Of a stretch of 35,358 bases of DNA, positions 31,613-35,358 are shown piece after piece. A model generated the notes under the pieces. It was not told the origin of the DNA and did not search any database. It saw only the letters and a program-made list of their open reading frames with translations. Within the stretch, counting starts at the first letter, position 1. Each line of letters starts with the position of its first letter. The position numbers were made by a program, and so were the translations under genes. The DNA lies in the NCBI GenBank assembly GCA_964614375.1, contig CAZTLI010000004.1, forward strand, positions 1 to 35,358, given 5' to 3'. The DNA is from CAZTLI01 sp964614375. GTDB lineage: Bacteria; Chloroflexota; Anaerolineae; Aggregatilineales; Phototrophicaceae.

Positions 31613-31645
31613 CGGGTTGTGTGGCGAGGCTGTTTCAAAATTCGA

Positions 31646-31665
31646 TATAATCAACCTGTGTTGAC
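31646..31665 (+). promoter_or_regulatory. Promoter element TATAATCAACCTG..TTGAC (copy 2)
   Basis: TATAAT (31646-31651) followed by CAACCTG and TTGAC; matches copy 1 at 29264 in 18 of 20 bases. Starts 44 bases before the GTG at 31690. Confidence 0.5.
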
Positions 31666-31689
31666 GAATGGATTGTAAGGACAATAAAC

Positions 31690-32475
31690 GTGGCGAAATT
31701 AACGGTGACTCTGGCGCAAATGAATATCGCATTTGGCGATTTGAAAAAAAATACCAGCACAATGGAAAAATGGGCGGTGGAAGCGGGGCGACGTGGTTCG
31801 CATCTGACCGTATTCCCGGAATTGTGGTCTACGGGTTATGACCTGGAAAATGCCAAAGAACATGCCCAAACACTGAATGCGGGCATCTTCGCGCTGCTAT
31901 CTAAAGTGGCGACACAGGCCAAAACCAGCATCGTCGGTTCGATTCTGGAAAAGCGCGGCGTGGAGGTTGCCAATAGTGCCTCGTTCTTCGCGCCGACAGG
32001 ACGGATGCTGGGCATTTATCGTAAGATTCACCTGTTCCGCTTGATGCAGGAAGATCAATGGTTGCAGCCGGGGTCTGCGCCGCTGGTGGTTGACCTGCCC
32101 TGGGGGCCAACGGGTCTGGCGATTTGTTATGATTTGCGCTTCCCGGAATTGTTCCGTGAATATGTGGTCGATGAACAGGCTAAAATGATTATCGTCCCGG
32201 CAGAATGGCCGATTCAACGTATTGAACACTGGCGCGCCCTGCTCATTGCCCGGGCGATTGAAAACCAGTGTTATATTGTGGCGACCAATGCCGCCGGGCA
32301 GACGGGCGATACAGTCTTTGGCGGACATTCGATGATTGTTGACCCGTGGGGCAAGATTGTGGTCGAGGCTGGTGAAGACCCCATGCTGCTCACCGCAGAC
32401 ATCGAGATGGATCTGGTGGATGAGGTGCGCGAACGCATCCCGGTGTTTGCAGACCGCCGGACGGATATTTATTAG
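31690..32475 (+). CDS. Carbon-nitrogen family hydrolase, omega-amidase/YafV-like
   Basis: A 261-residue soluble nitrilase-superfamily enzyme. Triad: Glu44 in VFPELWSTGY, Lys112 in YRKIHLFRLM and Cys146 in LAICYDLRFPELFREY. The KIHLF and CYDLRFPELFR forms match the omega-amidase (Nit2/YafV) subgroup, which hydrolyses alpha-ketoglutaramate or cleans deaminated glutathione-type amides. Length is typical. GTG 31690 is the start, with AAGGA about eight bases before it. It has its own promoter element shared with the gene at 29312, so may be co-regulated with that operon. Confidence 0.9.
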   Translation: MAKLTVTLAQMNIAFGDLKKNTSTMEKWAVEAGRRGSHLTVFPELWSTGYDLENAKEHAQTLNAGIFALLSKVATQAKTSIVGSILEKRGVEVANSASFFAPTGRMLGIYRKIHLFRLMQEDQWLQPGSAPLVVDLPWGPTGLAICYDLRFPELFREYVVDEQAKMIIVPAEWPIQRIEHWRALLIARAIENQCYIVATNAAGQTGDTVFGGHSMIVDPWGKIVVEAGEDPMLLTADIEMDLVDEVRERIPVFADRRTDIY

Positions 32476-32549
32476 CGCGTCAGCCATTCAGTGTGTCAGT
32501 GGTCAGCTGTCCCTAACATAGTCCTTCTCACAAATTGACTAAAATAGGA

Positions 32550-32577
32550 TTGTGTAATCGAACACCTGTGCTATAAT
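32550..32577 (+). promoter_or_regulatory. Sigma-70-type promoter of nadK
   Basis: TTGTGT (32550-32555), 16-base spacer and perfect TATAAT (32572-32577). It would give a leader of about 150 bases before the TTG start at 32735. The leader has no ORF that I can support and no riboswitch that I recognise. Confidence 0.55.
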
Positions 32578-32734
32578 GGCGGCAGAAACAGGTTCTTGTT
32601 TGATTCTGATGGACACGGTTGTATGATAGTGTCCCACCTGTTGGATTAAAAATGTCTAACTTTTGGGCTGTTCTCTGGCATCGTGCCCCACACCGGAGTA
32701 GACTAGGGTAAGAATACACCGTCAGGAGATAGGA

Positions 32735-33640
32735 TTGACTCGTTTGCATCGTGTGGGTGTGTTCGCACATCCCTCCCGGCCACGCACTATTCCCGTCGCC
32801 GAACGCATCCGTGATGCGCTGGTGGCGCGCGGGATAGATACCTGGCTGCATACCAAGAGCTGGACGGAGAGCGAAGTCGCGCCACAGGTCAAGGCGGTGG
32901 ATATGGTCATCGCGATTGGCGGCGACGGCGCGATGCTGCGGGCGGCGCGGGTGAGTGCGCCCTATCGCATCCCGGTTTTGGGTGTGAATATGGGGCAGTT
33001 GGGCTTTTTGACCGAGATTCATCGCGTCGATGATTGGGACGCAGCCCTGTTCCGTGTACTGGATGGCGATTACTGGGTTGAAGACCGCATGATGCTGCAA
33101 GCGACCATCGTTCGGGACGGGCAAACGATCCTTTCAGGCGATGCACTCAACGATGTGGTGATTAGTGGCAGTGTGTTGGGCCGAATCATACAGGTCGAGA
33201 CCTATATCGACGACCAGTGGGCGACAACCTATCGGGCGGATGCAGTCGTGGTCGCGACGGCTACCGGGTCAACGGCCTATGCGCTGGCGTGTGGAGGACC
33301 CATTTTGCCGCCGGAATTGCATAATATCCTGATCGTGCCCGCTGCTGCCCATTTGAGTATGGATAGGCCGATTGTGCTGTCTGAAGGCGCTACCGTCGAA
33401 CTCAACAGTCTGAGCAGTCAGGAACGCGCGGTGGTGGTGACGCTTGATGGTGGCGTGCTGTGCCAGCTAGAGCCGGATGACCGGGTGCGAGTTTGCGCCA
33501 GCGATATGCACAGTCGTTTTGTGCGCTTGCGGACGCGCAACTATTTTTATCGTTCGCTTCTGGATCGCCTGGAGCCGCGGGTCAGTCGCTCACAGCCAAC
33601 AGAAAATGGACACGATGGAGTCGTAGAAGACGATGAGTGA
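32735..33640 (+). CDS. nadK: NAD kinase
   Basis: A 301-residue enzyme that phosphorylates NAD to NADP. Family motifs: GGDG at 62-65 (AIGGDGAMLRAA), PVLGVNMGQLGFLTE at 80-94, ALNDVVI at 137-143, TGSTAY at 177-182 and DG in VTLDGGVLC. The start is an unusual TTG (32735), supported by AGGAG six bases upstream; no ATG fits. The C-terminal 20 residues (SRSQPTENGHDGVVEDDE) form an acidic tail not seen in most NadK. First gene of nadK - membrane protein - recN, an arrangement common in bacteria where nadK and recN are neighbours. Stop overlaps the next start by eight bases. Confidence 0.93.
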   Translation: MTRLHRVGVFAHPSRPRTIPVAERIRDALVARGIDTWLHTKSWTESEVAPQVKAVDMVIAIGGDGAMLRAARVSAPYRIPVLGVNMGQLGFLTEIHRVDDWDAALFRVLDGDYWVEDRMMLQATIVRDGQTILSGDALNDVVISGSVLGRIIQVETYIDDQWATTYRADAVVVATATGSTAYALACGGPILPPELHNILIVPAAAHLSMDRPIVLSEGATVELNSLSSQERAVVVTLDGGVLCQLEPDDRVRVCASDMHSRFVRLRTRNYFYRSLLDRLEPRVSRSQPTENGHDGVVEDDE

Positions 33641-34238
33641 ACACATTCACGAACCGGCAGCAGCCGACGATGCCACCTATTGCGAAGTGCATCCTGATCG
33701 TGAAACGGGATTACGCTGCAACAAATGTGGGCGTTATATGTGTGCCCAATGCGCGACACAAACGCCAGTGGGCTACCGCTGCCGGGAATGCGTGCGTCAG
33801 CAAGACCAGAAATTTTTCAAAGGCTCAAATAATGATAATCTTATCGCCTTTGGTGTGAGTTTTACCTTGACCGCGGTTGCCGCCGGGATATTCAAGGCGC
33901 TTGGCGCATGGCTGCTGCTGGCATTGATTATTGGCTTTCCCCTGGGCGCGGTCATTGGTGAGGGCGTCTTACGGGCGACCAGTCGGCGGCGGACGATGAA
34001 TATGAACAGGATTGCTGCTGCGGGCGCTGTCGTGGGTGGATTGGTTGGCGGCTTTGCACAAACTTATCTCTACTGGTCTTCTGTATTGGCTGAACAGGCG
34101 CAGCAATTGGGTATCAATGAGGCGGTATCACTCCCATTTAATTTTGTATTTGACCAGTTGTTCAGGGATTGGGGCTTCATCGCGTTTGTAGGTATTGTCG
34201 CTTTTGCCATTTATGGACGCTTCCGTTTCCGTTTATAG
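33633..34238 (+). CDS. Zinc-ribbon (B-box-like) membrane protein
   Basis: A 201-residue protein. Residues 16-55 carry Cys/His pairs in the order of a B-box-like zinc finger: YCEVHPDRETGLRCNKCGRYMCAQCATQTPVGYRCRECV, seven Cys plus one His, a module seen in front of rhomboid-like and other membrane proteins. Four membrane segments follow (IAFGVSFTLTAVAAGIF; WLLLALIIGFPLGAVIG; AAAGAVVGGLVGGFAQTYL; WGFIAFVGIVAFAIYG). No protease motif (GxSx) is present, so not a rhomboid. The zinc domain would face the cytoplasm and bind a partner. ATG 33633 overlaps the nadK stop; recN follows 24 bases on. Confidence 0.78.
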   Translation: MSEHIHEPAAADDATYCEVHPDRETGLRCNKCGRYMCAQCATQTPVGYRCRECVRQQDQKFFKGSNNDNLIAFGVSFTLTAVAAGIFKALGAWLLLALIIGFPLGAVIGEGVLRATSRRRTMNMNRIAAAGAVVGGLVGGFAQTYLYWSSVLAEQAQQLGINEAVSLPFNFVFDQLFRDWGFIAFVGIVAFAIYGRFRFRL

Positions 34239-34262
34239 CCATTTTTGAGGATAGCGCGTGCT

Positions 34263-35358
34263 ATGCTGGAAGAACTTCGCATACGAAACTTTGCCATTAT
34301 CGACCATTTAGAATTGGAATTCGCGTCGGGTTTCAATGTCATCACCGGGGAAACGGGCGCGGGTAAGTCGATTGTGATTGATGCGGTGGAACTGCTGTTG
34401 GGCAGCAAAGCCGATTCGGATTCGGTACGCAGCGGGGCGGAAAAAGCCGTGATTGAGGGTGTGTTCGCGCTGGATGAACGGGCGAAGGCGGCGCTCATCA
34501 GACTGCTCAAAAGTGAAGATTTGCTCGATGGCGCCAATAATGACTTTCTCGTCCTGAGCCGCGAGATACGCAGCAATGGGCGTTCTACCGGGCGGGTGAA
34601 TGGCTTCACCGTCAATCTGGACATTATGCGCGATATTGGCGAGTGGCTGGTCGATATTCATGGACAGAGCGACCATCTATCGCTGTTGAAGCCCCGTACC
34701 CACATTGACCTGCTTGATCGCTATGCCGACCTGCTCGAACTGCGGGTGGCATTGGCGAAGCTGGTACAGGGTGTGGACGAAGTGCGCGACGAAATCCGCG
34801 AACTGCTCGCCGATGAGGATGCGCTCAAACGACGTGCTGAACAACTTCAACGTGACATCGAGACGATTGACGCGGCGGATTTGCAACCGAATGAAGATGA
34901 AGACCTGCGCGCCGAACGCAAACGCCTCGCCAACAGCGAACAACTGGCCACACTGGCGAATGAAGCCGTTTTACTGCTCAGTGGTGCCGAATCCGCTGAT
35001 GATCAGATGTCGGCAGTGGATCAGTTGATGCGGGTGGCGGCAATTCTGGAAAAGCTGGTGGCGATTGACCCGGATTTGCAAAATGACGCGGATGTCGCCG
35101 AACAGGTGAGTTCACTGGCACAGGATTTGGCGCTTGCTCTGGCGGGTTATGTTGAAGATGTCGAATTTAATCCCGATAGGCTGAACGACGTTGAAGAACG
35201 GTTGGAACTTATCGGTTCGCTCAAACGGCGTTTTGGTGTGAATATCGAAGCCGTGCTGGAATATGCCACGAAAGCCCGCGAAGAATTAGACGCGATTGAA
35301 CACAGCGAAGAACGCCTCGAAGAATTGCGCGCCAAAGAGGACAAATTGCTGCGCGCGA
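34263..35358 (+). CDS. recN: DNA repair ATPase RecN (3' end outside window)
   Basis: First 365 codons of RecN, an SMC-like protein that acts on double-strand breaks. LEELRIRNFAIIDHLELEF is the classic start; GETGAGKSIVID is Walker A (about residues 32-43); LSREIRSNGRSTGRVNG and LVDIHGQSDHLSLLKPRTHIDLLD are RecN-specific. A long coiled coil begins near residue 175 (VDEVRDEIRELLADEDALKRRAEQ). The frame stays open to the window end; the second half with Walker B is missing. GAGGA lies ten bases before ATG 34263. Third gene of the nadK cluster. Confidence 0.95.
   Translation, partial: MLEELRIRNFAIIDHLELEFASGFNVITGETGAGKSIVIDAVELLLGSKADSDSVRSGAEKAVIEGVFALDERAKAALIRLLKSEDLLDGANNDFLVLSREIRSNGRSTGRVNGFTVNLDIMRDIGEWLVDIHGQSDHLSLLKPRTHIDLLDRYADLLELRVALAKLVQGVDEVRDEIRELLADEDALKRRAEQLQRDIETIDAADLQPNEDEDLRAERKRLANSEQLATLANEAVLLLSGAESADDQMSAVDQLMRVAAILEKLVAIDPDLQNDADVAEQVSSLAQDLALALAGYVEDVEFNPDRLNDVEERLELIGSLKRRFGVNIEAVLEYATKAREELDAIEHSEERLEELRAKEDKLLRA

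Noticed and set aside
33633..34238. Rhomboid protease reading of the zinc-ribbon membrane protein
   Set aside because: B-box-like N-terminus is seen in some rhomboids, but no GxSx or catalytic His motif and only four membrane segments.
1..35358. tRNA, rRNA genes and replication origin
   Set aside because: No T-loop/acceptor pairing, rRNA segment or DnaA-box cluster was recognised by eye in intergenic DNA.

Overview
The window looks like chromosome of a GC-rich, free-living bacterium, most likely a Chloroflexota of the Anaerolineae type. That placement is inferred from protein style and not from a marker gene: paired SH3b/YkuD and SH3b/M15 wall enzymes, a class D/E-like sortase, large GT-C membrane proteins, TIR and formylglycine-enzyme (FGE) domains, and cyanobacteria-like IS200 transposase. 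No rRNA, tRNA or CRISPR array was seen. A run of 100 Ns (5905-6004) is a scaffold join, so order across it is unproven.

Layout. 1-4200: partial drug-efflux MFS pump, a SAM methyltransferase, and a coupled SDR + divergent QueA-like pair. 4200-6660 is an accessory, mobile-element-shaped patch: a TIR gene with an internal deletion, an IS200-like TnpA bracketed by hairpin repeats, a glycosyltransferase cut by the gap, and a protein with the RAYT transposase fold signature but without its catalytic residues. 6700-13300: DinB protein, two coupled giant GT-C-like membrane proteins, and a beta-propeller protein. 13500-15340: a glycoside-hydrolase-like protein with two SH3b domains. 15400-21850: two membrane proteins, Tex, a three-gene toxin-antitoxin-like cassette (DUF433, small antitoxin, PIN) and RadA. 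22000-29160: envelope enzymes (L,D-transpeptidase, sortase, SIMPL protein, M15-like peptidase) interrupted by a TIR-FGE gene and a reverse-transcriptase stub, and a tail-anchored nitrilase-family enzyme. 29300-35358: an SDR, a HAD phosphatase coupled to a shikimate-kinase-like protein with a ruined P-loop, an omega-amidase-like hydrolase, and the nadK - zinc-ribbon membrane protein - recN cluster.

Most notable: (1) what looks like a decayed diversity-generating retroelement at 23724-25199, in which a TIR effector is fused to an FGE/C-type-lectin-fold domain whose last 30 or so residues look like a variable region, followed by two GC hairpins and then only the first ~35 codons of a retroelement reverse transcriptase, with no template repeat visible; (2) a catalytically dead REP-associated transposase homologue, near an active-looking IS200-type TnpA whose flanking hairpins show compensatory base changes and supply the ATG of the next gene; (3) a dead shikimate-kinase paralogue translationally coupled to a HAD phosphatase; (4) a nearly identical promoter-plus-downstream motif in front of two separate genes.
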